From: Virgibacillus_P tibetensis
GTDB lineage: Bacteria; Bacillota; Bacilli; Bacillales; Amphibacillaceae
Length of the DNA stretch: 64,000 nt
Assembly: GCF_036026595.1 (NCBI RefSeq)
Contig: NZ_JARZFX010000009.1
Location: forward strand, 62,001-126,000
Direction: 5' to 3'
This document shows positions 1 to 8,325 of this stretch, piece after piece. Numbering within the stretch: position 1 is the stretch's first letter; every line of letters begins with the position of its first letter. The position numbers and the translations under genes were made by a program. Below the pieces are notes generated by a model. That model ran no database searches. It saw only the letters and a program-made list of their open reading frames with translations, and had not been told where the DNA came from.

Positions 1-2
1 CT

Positions 3-71
3 CGTGGTGAATATTTATATTATGTATTAGCATCCATTAAAAGATTTAGTGTAAAAGAGAAAACAGAATAG
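3..71 (+). CDS. C-terminal end of an unidentified plus-strand gene (partial)
   Basis: An open frame enters from the left edge and stops with TAG at 69-71. Its last residues would read RGEYLYYVLASIKRFSVKEK-TE. The stop lies inside the arm of a terminator hairpin, as is common for gene ends. It is too short to assign a family, and it could be a chance open frame. Confidence 0.4.
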   Translation, partial: RGEYLYYVLASIKRFSVKEKTE

Positions 72-102
72 AACGAGCCCTAGCCTCACTCTATTCTGTT
101 TT
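60..102. terminator. Bidirectional rho-independent terminator
   Basis: A 13-bp perfect stem, AAAACAGAATAGA at 60-72 pairing with TCTATTCTGTTTT at 90-102, has A/T runs on both sides. It can end both the plus-strand gene entering from the left and the long minus-strand pilus operon whose last gene stops at 135. Confidence 0.8.
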
Positions 103-134
103 AAAAATCTACTGGATATTTATTTAATATATAT

Positions 135-1640
135 TTAAGAAAACCAGCCTTTGACAGTTTTCCAACCTTTTTTAATCGTTTGACCTGCCTTTTTACCAAT
201 TTCCTTGGCAGTCGATTTTACATCTCCCTGCCAATTTCTCGCAATTAAGCTTACACCTTTGGATACCACAAATATACCAGCACCGGCTGCGACGAGTCCT
301 GCTCCCAATGCCTGGCCTCCAGGAATTGCTGCTGCAACACCGCCAGCACTCATTATTGTCTCTCCTAAGTTTGAGCCAATATTCGCAACTGCTGCTGTTT
401 TATCAGCACCGGAAGCGTTACTATTAAACGTTTGAATAGCGTCCCCTACACTGGCACCTGTTTTATACGCCGAGACACCTGCGTTGATGCCAGATGTCAC
501 AAAATTAAATTTGGACAAAGCTCCCATATTACTCCAAGTACCTGCTACCTTGGAAATATCTGTACTTTTGTAGACCTGTGATGCAGAGTCTTTAATCATT
601 GATACGTATTGTTTAGTCTTTGCTGCGAATTCTGTAGTCTTTGATATGTTAGATACGTTAGAAGCTTTCCTAATTCCATCACCACTGGTTTGTAAAGCAC
701 TACTTAATGCATACGATCCTTGTCTTAATGTTTCCAGCTGTTTGACTTTATCGAATCCTGTTTTGCCAGTTTTGCCCATATCGTATACATCAAAAAACTG
801 AGAATCACCAAGATGTAGTTTAGCCCCACTAACAAATAAATTTGTTAGGTGCAAGCTGGTCTTATCATGAGAAAAGCCACCATCTAAACCGTCGTTTACA
901 AAATTAGCAGTTCCATTTATTACCGTATCAATAACGAATTTAGTACCCTTGTATCCATCTGAACTATAAAATCGATCCGGTGGTGTATAGGTACCTGATC
1001 CTGGATCCGCTGAATATGGATTCCCTGAAAAGCCAGGGTATTGCCATGCATAACCTAAACCACCTTCACCCTGAAAGCCGGGCTGATTCCATGCATTTCC
1101 TGAACCACCTTCACCCTGAAAACCGGGCTGATTCCATGCATTTCCTGAACCACCTTCACCCTGAAAACCGGGTTGAGTCCATGGATTACCTGAACCGCTC
1201 TCACCTTGAAAGCCGGGTTGGGTCCATGGATTACCTGAACCGCTCTCACCCTGAAAGCCAGGTTGGGTCCATGGATTACCTGAACCGCTCTCACCCTGAA
1301 AGCCAGGTTGGGTCCATGGATTACCTGAACCGCTCTCACCTTGAAATCCTTCTTTTGACCATCCTTCTAAATACCATGGTTGACTTTCCCAATCATAGCC
1401 TTCCCAACCTATATCAGCGTCTGATCCTTCCTTTGACCAAGGATCACCTGACCAGGGGCTGCCTTCCCACTGCAGATCACTACCATCCCAAGGGTCACCT
1501 GACCAGGAATCTCCTGACCAAGGGTTGCCACTCCATGATTCAACTGCGTATACAGTAGGAACTAATACAGGCTGTAGTGTTAAAAAGGCAACAGATAGCA
1601 CAACTAATAATCTTCTTATCCATCTACCGATCTTCTTCAC
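135..1640 (-). CDS. Secreted tryptophan-rich tandem-repeat protein, last gene of the Tad/vWA locus
   Basis: A 501-residue protein of unrecognised family. Residues 1-32 form a Sec signal peptide (basic start, hydrophobic core, VYA end). Residues 33-97 are Trp/Ser/Gly/Asp-rich with repeated WSGDPW-like motifs. Seven 15-residue repeats of the form GFQGESGSGNPWTQP follow, near residues 98-202. The central part is globular-looking. Near residue 430 there is a Gly/Ala-rich hydrophobic stretch, and the tail is cationic and Lys/Trp-rich (KKGWKTVKGWFS). No catalytic motif is visible. It follows three vWA lipoproteins and a Tad pilus on the same strand, so a surface, adhesive or pilus-linked role is inferred. 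A pore-forming or toxin-like role for the hydrophobic/cationic C-terminus is an alternative. The start is GTG at 1640; no good Shine-Dalgarno sequence is present. Confidence 0.75.
   Translation of the reverse strand: MKKIGRWIRRLLVVLSVAFLTLQPVLVPTVYAVESWSGNPWSGDSWSGDPWDGSDLQWEGSPWSGDPWSKEGSDADIGWEGYDWESQPWYLEGWSKEGFQGESGSGNPWTQPGFQGESGSGNPWTQPGFQGESGSGNPWTQPGFQGESGSGNPWTQPGFQGEGGSGNAWNQPGFQGEGGSGNAWNQPGFQGEGGLGYAWQYPGFSGNPYSADPGSGTYTPPDRFYSSDGYKGTKFVIDTVINGTANFVNDGLDGGFSHDKTSLHLTNLFVSGAKLHLGDSQFFDVYDMGKTGKTGFDKVKQLETLRQGSYALSSALQTSGDGIRKASNVSNISKTTEFAAKTKQYVSMIKDSASQVYKSTDISKVAGTWSNMGALSKFNFVTSGINAGVSAYKTGASVGDAIQTFNSNASGADKTAAVANIGSNLGETIMSAGGVAAAIPGGQALGAGLVAAGAGIFVVSKGVSLIARNWQGDVKSTAKEIGKKAGQTIKKGWKTVKGWFS
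1035..1349 (-). repeat. Seven 45-bp coding tandem repeats
   Basis: Seven in-frame 45-bp units encode 15 residues each. Four are GFQGESGSGNPWTQP, two are GFQGEGGSGNAWNQP and the last is a diverged GFQGEGGLGYAWQYP. The DNA of the first four is nearly identical, which points to recent expansion and likely copy-number variation between strains. Confidence 0.9.
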
Positions 1641-1651
1641 CCCACTATACT

Positions 1652-1679
1652 TTTATATATGTGATGCCTCACCTGTCAA
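1652..1679 (-). promoter_or_regulatory. Possible sigma-A promoter directly before the repeat-protein gene
   Basis: On the minus strand TTGACA (1679-1674) and TATAAA (1657-1652) are separated by 16 bp. The -35 box overlaps the stop of the preceding vWA gene. A transcript from it would start within a few bases of the GTG at 1640, giving a nearly leaderless mRNA. This may be a chance match. Confidence 0.35.
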
Positions 1680-3106
1680 TTCTGGGGCTGTTTATTGTAT
1701 TTATCATTAATAGATTTCTTAATTTCCTCTAGTTTTTCTACATTAATGTTTTCTAACTCTTCTAAAGCCTCTTGTCTGGCTTCCTTTATCAGTTCATTGA
1801 CTTTATTCCTTCTGGCATCAAATTCTTTTAGTTGGTTGTAAGCAATAATCTCTTTTTCGCGGAGCATTCTGGTAATTCTATATATATTTGTATTCTGCCT
1901 CAGGTTTTTTTTATACCATTCATTAGATTCAGCCATTATGTCAAAACCATTATCAATTTCTATCTTTTTTACGTCTTGCAAGGCATCCTTTTTCCATGAT
2001 TCCCACGCTTCCAACACTTTTTCTGCACGGTTAAATTCTTCCTTTAATTGCTCCTGATTATTTGCTGTTGTAAAAATCCCACCTGATTCATCTGCCATTT
2101 TTTTCAACTGTGCCTGGGCTTCTGAGTCTACATTAAATCCAATAATATTGATAATTGGTTCTGCGTTAGAATCAGCTAGGGATTTAGCAACCTTCACAGG
2201 GTCGCCACCACATGTTTCGACACCATCACTAACTACATAAATCAAATTGGTACTGTTTTCTGCATCAAATTCCTTGAGTGCTTCCTCCGCTTGTTCGAGA
2301 ACATCGGCCAACGGTGTCCATCCTGCTGGTTCAATTTTATCTAACTCTTCTTTAAATTTTTCTTCATTATAAGATGCATAGCCATATACCTGCTCAATTG
2401 CAGCACACGATTTTGCTTTATCTTCTTGTGATCCCGTGCCTTTATGACCATAGACCCGGAAAGACACATTGGCATCCTCAGGTACTTGTTTCATAAAATC
2501 ATGAATTGATTCTTTCGCAATTTGCATCATCGTCTCATTGCCGATATATGCACCCATACTTCCGCTGGCATCCAGTAATACTTCGATGTTATAATTTTCT
2601 TTGAAATGAAATCGAGAATCGGGTAAATCAGGATTACCAAACTCACCAAATTCCCATTTTTTGATAAGATCTTCCGGATCAGGGAAATCTTCAGCTATCA
2701 GGGAGTAGATATACGTAAAGTATTGATCATATTCTTTTTCGCTAGCATCTTCTGGCAGTGGGTTTAATCTATTGAGTCTTTCTACAACTTCAGCTATATT
2801 GCTATCATTCCAATCAGATGACCAAAGTGGGAAATCACCTTGTACTTGATTAATAAAACCTGCTGTATCTTCAGGAACCTCAGGAGTTTCCTCTAAAAAC
2901 TCCATCCCATTCTTGTCTTCCTTTTTGTCTTCAACATCTGTTTTCTCTTCTATTTCATTGTTCTCATCATTCTCGTTGCTTTTAACTTTTTCTTTCTCAT
3001 TTTCACTTTGCTGGTTTGCGTTAATTTCAGCAGGTTCTTCATTTTTTGAACAACTAAATAGCAGAAAAACAGTAATAAGCAAAATTAATATACTTTTATA
3101 GTTCAT
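1676..3106 (-). CDS. von Willebrand factor A domain lipoprotein (copy 3 of the tandem set)
   Basis: A 476-residue exported lipoprotein. Residues 1-18 are a lipoprotein signal peptide ending in the lipobox LLFSC, with Cys19 as the lipidation site. An acidic low-complexity linker (about 25-70) follows. A vWA domain starts near residue 174 with the metal-binding MIDAS motif DASGSM (179-184) and a later VSDGVETC segment. The tail is a Lys/Glu-rich helical region. vWA domains bind ligands through a divalent metal. In classical Tad loci TadG carries a vWA domain, so a related role is inferred here, anchored to the outer face of the membrane. The ATG is preceded by TAGGAGAG. The upstream leader resembles those of the two neighbouring copies, showing tandem duplication of the whole unit. 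Confidence 0.88.
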   Translation of the reverse strand: MNYKSILILLITVFLLFSCSKNEEPAEINANQQSENEKEKVKSNENDENNEIEEKTDVEDKKEDKNGMEFLEETPEVPEDTAGFINQVQGDFPLWSSDWNDSNIAEVVERLNRLNPLPEDASEKEYDQYFTYIYSLIAEDFPDPEDLIKKWEFGEFGNPDLPDSRFHFKENYNIEVLLDASGSMGAYIGNETMMQIAKESIHDFMKQVPEDANVSFRVYGHKGTGSQEDKAKSCAAIEQVYGYASYNEEKFKEELDKIEPAGWTPLADVLEQAEEALKEFDAENSTNLIYVVSDGVETCGGDPVKVAKSLADSNAEPIINIIGFNVDSEAQAQLKKMADESGGIFTTANNQEQLKEEFNRAEKVLEAWESWKKDALQDVKKIEIDNGFDIMAESNEWYKKNLRQNTNIYRITRMLREKEIIAYNQLKEFDARRNKVNELIKEARQEALEELENINVEKLEEIKKSINDKYNKQPQN

Positions 3107-3200
3107 TTAAAACTCTCCTAAAGGTTGTAACTTTTTTGTATGGCCTTTTATGATATTTAATTATCGTGATTATCCACTATTCTCTATAAATTCAACAAAC

Positions 3201-4628
3201 TTATCTTGTACTTTGGTTACTATACTTTTCTTCAATATTTCTTTTCATTTCTTCTAGTTTTTCAACACTAATATCTTCAAGTTCCTCTTTTACATCCTTT
3301 CTAGCTTCTTTTAGAAGTTTATTAACTTTATTTCGTTTGGATTCGAAATAACTTACTTGTTGAAAGTCAATAATACCTTCCTCTTCAAATATATAAGTTA
3401 AAGTTGATAAATTTACGATGAGAAAATCATCTTTTTTTGACCATTCATTAGTAACTCCCAAAATATCGAAGCTGTTCTCAACCCTAGTATATTCTGCATC
3501 TTGTAAAGCCTCTTCTTTCCATTCCTCCCATGCCTTCAATACTTCTTCTGCACGGTTAAATTCATTTTCGAGTTGTTCTTGGTCATTTGCTGTAGAAAAT
3601 ATGCCTCCTGATAATTCGGCCATCTTTTGTAACTGTGCTTTGGCCTCGTTATCTACGTTAAATCCTATAATATTTATAATAGGCTGAGCATTCGAATCAG
3701 AAAGTGAATTCGCAACTTCTACGGGATCTCCATCACATGTTTCAACACCATCACTTACCACATAGATTAGATTTGTATTATGCTCAGTATCGTATTTTTC
3801 CAATGATTTTTCAGCTTGTTTCAAAGCATCAGCCAGTGGTGTCCAGCCTGCTGGCTCGATTTTTTCCAATTCTGCCTGAAATTCTGCCTCGTCGTATGAA
3901 CCATAGCCATAAACCTGTTCAATTGCTGCACAGGACTTCTCCTTATCACTTTGCGAACCTGTTCCTACATGACCGTAGACTCGAAATGAAATATTAGCCT
4001 CATCTGGAACTTGTTTCATGAAGTTATGAATAGCTTCTTTAGCGATCTGCATCATTGTCTTATCCCCAATGTATGCCCCCATACTTCCACTAGCATCTAG
4101 CAAAACCTCTATATTATAATTTTCTTTAAAGTGATAGCGGGAATCTGGAAGATCGGGATTACCAGAGGCGCCAAACTCCCATTTTTTGATAGTGTCCTGT
4201 GGATCTGGAAAGTCCTCAGCCACTAATGAATACATATAGTTGAAGTATTCATCTAATTTCGCTTCACTGGCATCCTTTGAAAGAGCCTCCAGCCTTCTAA
4301 CATCTTCTTTCACGTCTTCTGCTATACTGTCATCTCTAACATCTATCGAAGCATACGGACCCGGTTTTTGATTAATAAAACCTGCTGTATCTACAGGAAC
4401 CGCAGGAGTTTCCTCTAAGAACTCCATCCCTTTCTTGTCGTCCTTATCGTCTTCAACATCTGTTTTTTCTTCTATTTCATTGTTCTCCTCATTCTCGTTG
4501 CTTTTAACTTTTTCTTTCTCATTTTCACCTTGCTGGTTTGCGTTAATTTCAACAGGTCCCCCATTTTTTGAACAACTAAATAACAGAAAAACAGCAATAA
4601 GCAAAATTAGTATGCTTTTATAGTTCAT
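3201..4628 (-). CDS. von Willebrand factor A domain lipoprotein (copy 2 of the tandem set)
   Basis: A 475-residue paralogue of the genes on either side, with the same order: lipobox LLFSC (Cys19), acidic linker, vWA domain with DASGSM at about residue 178, and a charged helical C-terminus. The N-terminal 60 residues are almost identical to copy 3, while the segment around residues 85-115 is clearly different (KPGPYASIDVRDD versus VQGDFPLWSSDWN). The variable part lies between the linker and the vWA domain. The ATG is preceded by TAGGAGAC. It is probably surface-exposed and metal-dependent; the ligand is unknown. Confidence 0.88.
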   Translation of the reverse strand: MNYKSILILLIAVFLLFSCSKNGGPVEINANQQGENEKEKVKSNENEENNEIEEKTDVEDDKDDKKGMEFLEETPAVPVDTAGFINQKPGPYASIDVRDDSIAEDVKEDVRRLEALSKDASEAKLDEYFNYMYSLVAEDFPDPQDTIKKWEFGASGNPDLPDSRYHFKENYNIEVLLDASGSMGAYIGDKTMMQIAKEAIHNFMKQVPDEANISFRVYGHVGTGSQSDKEKSCAAIEQVYGYGSYDEAEFQAELEKIEPAGWTPLADALKQAEKSLEKYDTEHNTNLIYVVSDGVETCDGDPVEVANSLSDSNAQPIINIIGFNVDNEAKAQLQKMAELSGGIFSTANDQEQLENEFNRAEEVLKAWEEWKEEALQDAEYTRVENSFDILGVTNEWSKKDDFLIVNLSTLTYIFEEEGIIDFQQVSYFESKRNKVNKLLKEARKDVKEELEDISVEKLEEMKRNIEEKYSNQSTR

Positions 4629-4707
4629 TTAAGAGTCTCCTAAAAGATGTAGCTTTTTTGAATCTTAAATTTTATAAACCCTCTATTTCCGGAGATTTTT
4701 AGATTTG

Positions 4708-6157
4708 TTACTCTTCTTTTGATTGTGTATTATATTTCGTATTTATGCTTTTTTTCATTTCGTCTATTTTCTCTGCACTAATACCTTTAAGTTCTTCCTT
4801 TATTTCTTCTTGAGAATCATTTAAGAGATCGCGTATATTATTGCGTTTTAAATAGAATTGATCTCTTTGTTGTTTATTTATAATTTCTTCATTTTTAAAC
4901 ATTCTTATTAAGCTAGATAAATTAATGAATTGTTTTGTATTTTTAAAACCCCATTCATTTGAAATCGCTATTATATCAAAGTTGTTTTCCACCCACCCGA
5001 GAAGCATCCACGTCATCTATGGCATCTTTTCTCCATTTTTCCCAAGCTTCCAAAACCTCTTCTGCTCGGTTAAACTCTTCCTTCAGTTGGTCTTGATTAT
5101 TTGCTGTAGAAAAGACCCCACCTGAGACTTCAGCCATTTCCTTCAACTGTTTTTGTGCGTTCGAATTCACATTAAATCCAATTATATTAATAATCGGTTC
5201 TGCGTTTGAATCAGCTAAAGATTTAGCTACCTTAACGGGGTCTCCATCACATGTTTCGACGCCATCACTTACGACATAAATCAAATTAGTGCTATTTTCT
5301 GAATCAAATTCCTGCAGCGCTTCTTCTGCTTGTTCCAGAACGCTTGCTAGTGGTGTCCAGCCTGCTGGCTCAATTTTATCCAGCTCTTTTTGAAATTCAT
5401 CTTCTTTGTATGGAGCATAGCCATATACCTGCTCAATTGCGGCGCAGGACTTACCTTTATCTTCTTGTGAACCTGTACCCTCATGACCATAGACCCGGAA
5501 GGAAACATTGGCATCTTCAGGTACTTGTTTCATAAAATCATGAATGGAATCTTTGGCGATTTCCATCATTGTTTTATCACCGATATATGCCCCCATACTA
5601 CCACTCGCGTCAAGCAGAACTTCTATATTATAATTTTCTTTAAATTGATAGCGTGAATCTGGAAGGTCTGGGTCCCCCGAGGCACTGAATTCCCATTTCT
5701 TTATTGTATCCTGTGGATTTGGAAAGTCCTCTGCAACTAAAGAGTACAAGTAATCAAAATACTCATCAACCTGCTCTTCATTTGCATCTTCAGAAAGTGG
5801 CTCTAATTTTTGTACATCCTCCAGGACATCTTCTACAATATTTTCATCAAGAATTTCAACCCCTGCATAGGACCCTGCTATTTGATTAATGAAACCAGCT
5901 GTATCTTGAGGTACTCGAGGAATGTTTTCTAATAGCTCTTCACCTATGCCTGATTGAATATCTTCTTCACCCAGGTTCGCGTCGCCCTCAATGCTTTCAT
6001 CAGATTCCCCATCTACTAGACTATCGCTTTCAGTTTCCTCTGAAATATTTTCTTCTGGTTCAGGTTGAATGTGATCATCGGTTGATTCATCTTTTTTACT
6101 ACATCCAAACAGTAGTACAGTTATTATTAAAATAAAACTAAATAACCTGAAGTTCAT
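4708..6157 (-). pseudogene. vWA lipoprotein copy 1, frameshifted near its 3' end
   Basis: The first frame runs from ATG 6157 (after TAGGAGAG) through lipobox LLFGC, acidic linker and vWA domain with DASGSM, but stops at 4976 after residue 393. The missing C-terminal domain continues in another frame down to 4708 and matches the paralogues (NNFDI...SNEW...). The break coincides with CCACCCACCC at 4989-4998, a 4-bp tandem duplication. Removing one GGTG unit restores SRVENNFDI, as in copy 2. The gene therefore either makes a truncated but vWA-complete lipoprotein or switches on and off by gain or loss of the 4-bp unit. A sequencing error is also possible. Confidence 0.85.
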
Positions 6158-6217
6158 TTAAGACTCTCCTAAAATTTATAACTTTTTTGCATTTTAAATT
6201 ATAAACTTTATTTATTC

Positions 6218-6433
6218 TCAGCCACCGCCAATATTAGATAAAAATTCATCAAACTTAGATACAATGGTACCTCCGAAACCTGAGTTGGCGAAGGCGGTTG
6301 AAATTAGCCCTACAACAATAACAACAACTGCTGCAATTCCAATCCATTCCAGTGTCTGTGACCCATTTTCGTTACTTTTAAATGATTCTACCTTTTCCAT
6401 CATATTTACATAAATTCTATTTACAAATTTCAT
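6218..6433 (-). CDS. flp: Flp-like type IVb pilin precursor
   Basis: A 71-residue protein. A basic leader of about 23 residues ends at NENG, followed by SQTLEW and a single hydrophobic helix (IGIAAVVVIVVGLISTAF), then a short polar tail rich in Gly. Flp pilins are cut after Gly by a prepilin peptidase and carry Glu at +5 of the mature protein; SQTLE fits. It lies directly after tadC, the usual neighbourhood. It would polymerise as the pilus shaft. No prepilin peptidase gene is seen in the window, so processing must use an enzyme encoded elsewhere. Confidence 0.75.
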   Translation of the reverse strand: MKFVNRIYVNMMEKVESFKSNENGSQTLEWIGIAAVVVIVVGLISTAFANSGFGGTIVSKFDEFLSNIGGG

Positions 6434-6456
6434 TATAACCCTCCTAATTTAATTAT

Positions 6457-7392
6457 TTAAAACATATTAAATATACTATCTTCTCCCATCAACATATTTA
6501 AAATCATTAAGCCTGCAATCATTAGTATGGAAACAGGTGCAATTAAAAATGTTGTGACGAGTGTTACTTTCGGTGACGCTTTTGCAGCCAGCTCTTTAAC
6601 TTGCTCTTGACGAATTTGCCTTAAATCATCTGCTTGAATTTTAAATGTTTTGGCTATTGGTATTCCCAAATCCATTCCTTGGATGAGACCCTTTATTAAC
6701 GATTGGAATTCTTGATTATCATTTCTCTGCAGTAACTCACGATATGCCTTTTCTCTAGTAACTCCTAAGTCGATTTCCTGGTTAAACCGTGAGAATTCTT
6801 CTCGTATCGGCCCATCGAAATGTTGAATCACCTCCCGTAATGCATGATCTAAACTTACCCCTGCCTGGAGACTGGTGCTAACCGTATCCAGAAAATCAGG
6901 TAAATCCTCTCTAATTAAATTCTGCCTCTTTTTGACCTCCCGCCTGATTAAAATTATAGGTATAAAATAACCAATAAGAGGATTAAATATAATCATATAT
7001 TGAGAGAATGGCAGACCTACTATGATAGAAAGTATTCCTAAAAAAAGGCCTACTATAAATAGAAATATTTTTAACCCCTGGAATCGTTGTACCGTTAATT
7101 TCAGGGGGTTCCCTGACTTTCGGAGCCATTCTTCAACCATGTGATTTTCACTGAAGAAGTTTATCCTTTGGCCTAAATCTGCAAAATCATCAGCATACTT
7201 TGTTATCTTTTGGAATAAATTTGCCCGCTGATCCTTCTTCTTTTTCTTTCTTTCAAACGGATCTATGTCAGTCACAGTTGATACATGAGATAGCACACTG
7301 CGTTTTTCACCTAGATAGGTTCCAAAATGTTTTATGCATAATAGAACACAGAACCAAAAAGCAATGATCGTTAAAATAATTAATGCATCCAT
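6457..7392 (-). CDS. tadC: Tad secretion inner-membrane protein TadC (type II secretion F domain)
   Basis: A 311-residue membrane protein. It has a TM segment at the N-terminus (about 3-22), a pair of TM segments near residues 110-150, a cytoplasmic T2SSF domain (about 160-285: SLDHALREV...GMDLGIPIAKTFKIQADDLR) and a C-terminal TM hairpin. T2SSF proteins form the platform that couples the secretion ATPase to pilin polymerisation. The gene follows tadB by 3 bp, so the two are co-translated. TadB and TadC usually work as a pair; the assignment as C rather than B rests on gene order. Confidence 0.85.
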   Translation of the reverse strand: MDALIILTIIAFWFCVLLCIKHFGTYLGEKRSVLSHVSTVTDIDPFERKKKKKDQRANLFQKITKYADDFADLGQRINFFSENHMVEEWLRKSGNPLKLTVQRFQGLKIFLFIVGLFLGILSIIVGLPFSQYMIIFNPLIGYFIPIILIRREVKKRQNLIREDLPDFLDTVSTSLQAGVSLDHALREVIQHFDGPIREEFSRFNQEIDLGVTREKAYRELLQRNDNQEFQSLIKGLIQGMDLGIPIAKTFKIQADDLRQIRQEQVKELAAKASPKVTLVTTFLIAPVSILMIAGLMILNMLMGEDSIFNMF

Positions 7393-7395
7393 AAG

Positions 7396-8325
7396 CTACA
7401 CCTTTATGTTTGTTATTTTTCGTATCAGTAAAAACGATAGAATGACCGCACCAAGGAATAGAATTAATATAACTAGACCAAAGCCCGACCATAATGGGTC
7501 AATAAAGCCATCAATAACGTTGTTCATTACCAGTAAAAGAAAGATTGGCAGGGCTGGAACGATAAATGAAATATACTTTTGCTCTGATGTCATCGTCTTA
7601 ATGATCTGGCTTAACACTTTTCGTTCTTCAAAGGTTGTTGCCATCGTATCAAGAGTCAATGCTAAGTTGCCTCCTGTTTTTTTCTGAACCAGAAGTGTAG
7701 CAATAAACAAATTGAATTCCCTTGATTTGTTTCTTTTTTGTACGGACCTTAGTGCAGGTTCCAGTGGTACACCTAACTTCAGCTCATTAGCAATCCGCTT
7801 AAACTCATTCCCGGCAGGCTCCGGGACTTCCCTTGCCACGATGTCAATTCCCTGATTAATCGTTAACCCTGAGCGCGCAGCATTTCCCAGTAACCGGCAA
7901 ACCTCTCCTAATTGCCCATTAAAACGTATTTCATAATTATTCTTTCTAAAGTAAAACAATAAATAATGAGCTGCTAGTATAATTAGTATTGATACCAACA
8001 GGCTGGTAGCTAGTGGTACATTAAGAATGGTAAATAGGAAAAACACCATTACCATAGCTCCTAATATCAATGCACCAATGTATTCAGAAGGTAATAACTT
8101 TACATTAGCACTTTGCAATTTGTTACTCAGTGCCTGGGAAGATTCGCGTTCATCAAACCGGTCTCCCCACTTGCTTACCATACTTTTTCGCTTTTCTTCA
8201 GGAAACCACTGTTTTACCTTTTGGTTCCATTCTTTCTTTTTCGATCGGTATCCTAAGTAAAAATAGCCAAACAGTAAAAGTGATAGAACTGCTAAACTAT
8301 AAAGTATAGACACTGCTATGTTCAT
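7396..8325 (-). CDS. tadB: Tad secretion inner-membrane protein TadB (type II secretion F domain)
   Basis: A 309-residue membrane protein with an N-terminal TM helix, two central TM helices (about 80-125), a cytoplasmic T2SSF domain (SGLTINQGIDIVAREV...KTGGNLALTLDTMATTFEER) and C-terminal TM helices. It forms the membrane platform of the pilus with TadC. The start at 8325 overlaps the end of cpaF by 29 bp and has GGAGG about 9 bases upstream, indicating translational coupling. Confidence 0.87.
   Translation of the reverse strand: MNIAVSILYSLAVLSLLLFGYFYLGYRSKKKEWNQKVKQWFPEEKRKSMVSKWGDRFDERESSQALSNKLQSANVKLLPSEYIGALILGAMVMVFFLFTILNVPLATSLLVSILIILAAHYLLFYFRKNNYEIRFNGQLGEVCRLLGNAARSGLTINQGIDIVAREVPEPAGNEFKRIANELKLGVPLEPALRSVQKRNKSREFNLFIATLLVQKKTGGNLALTLDTMATTFEERKVLSQIIKTMTSEQKYISFIVPALPIFLLLVMNNVIDGFIDPLWSGFGLVILILFLGAVILSFLLIRKITNIKV

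Noticed and set aside
980..1558. Long plus-strand ORF opposite the repeat protein
   Set aside because: Mirror frame of the tandem repeats; the minus-strand frame has a signal peptide and operon context.
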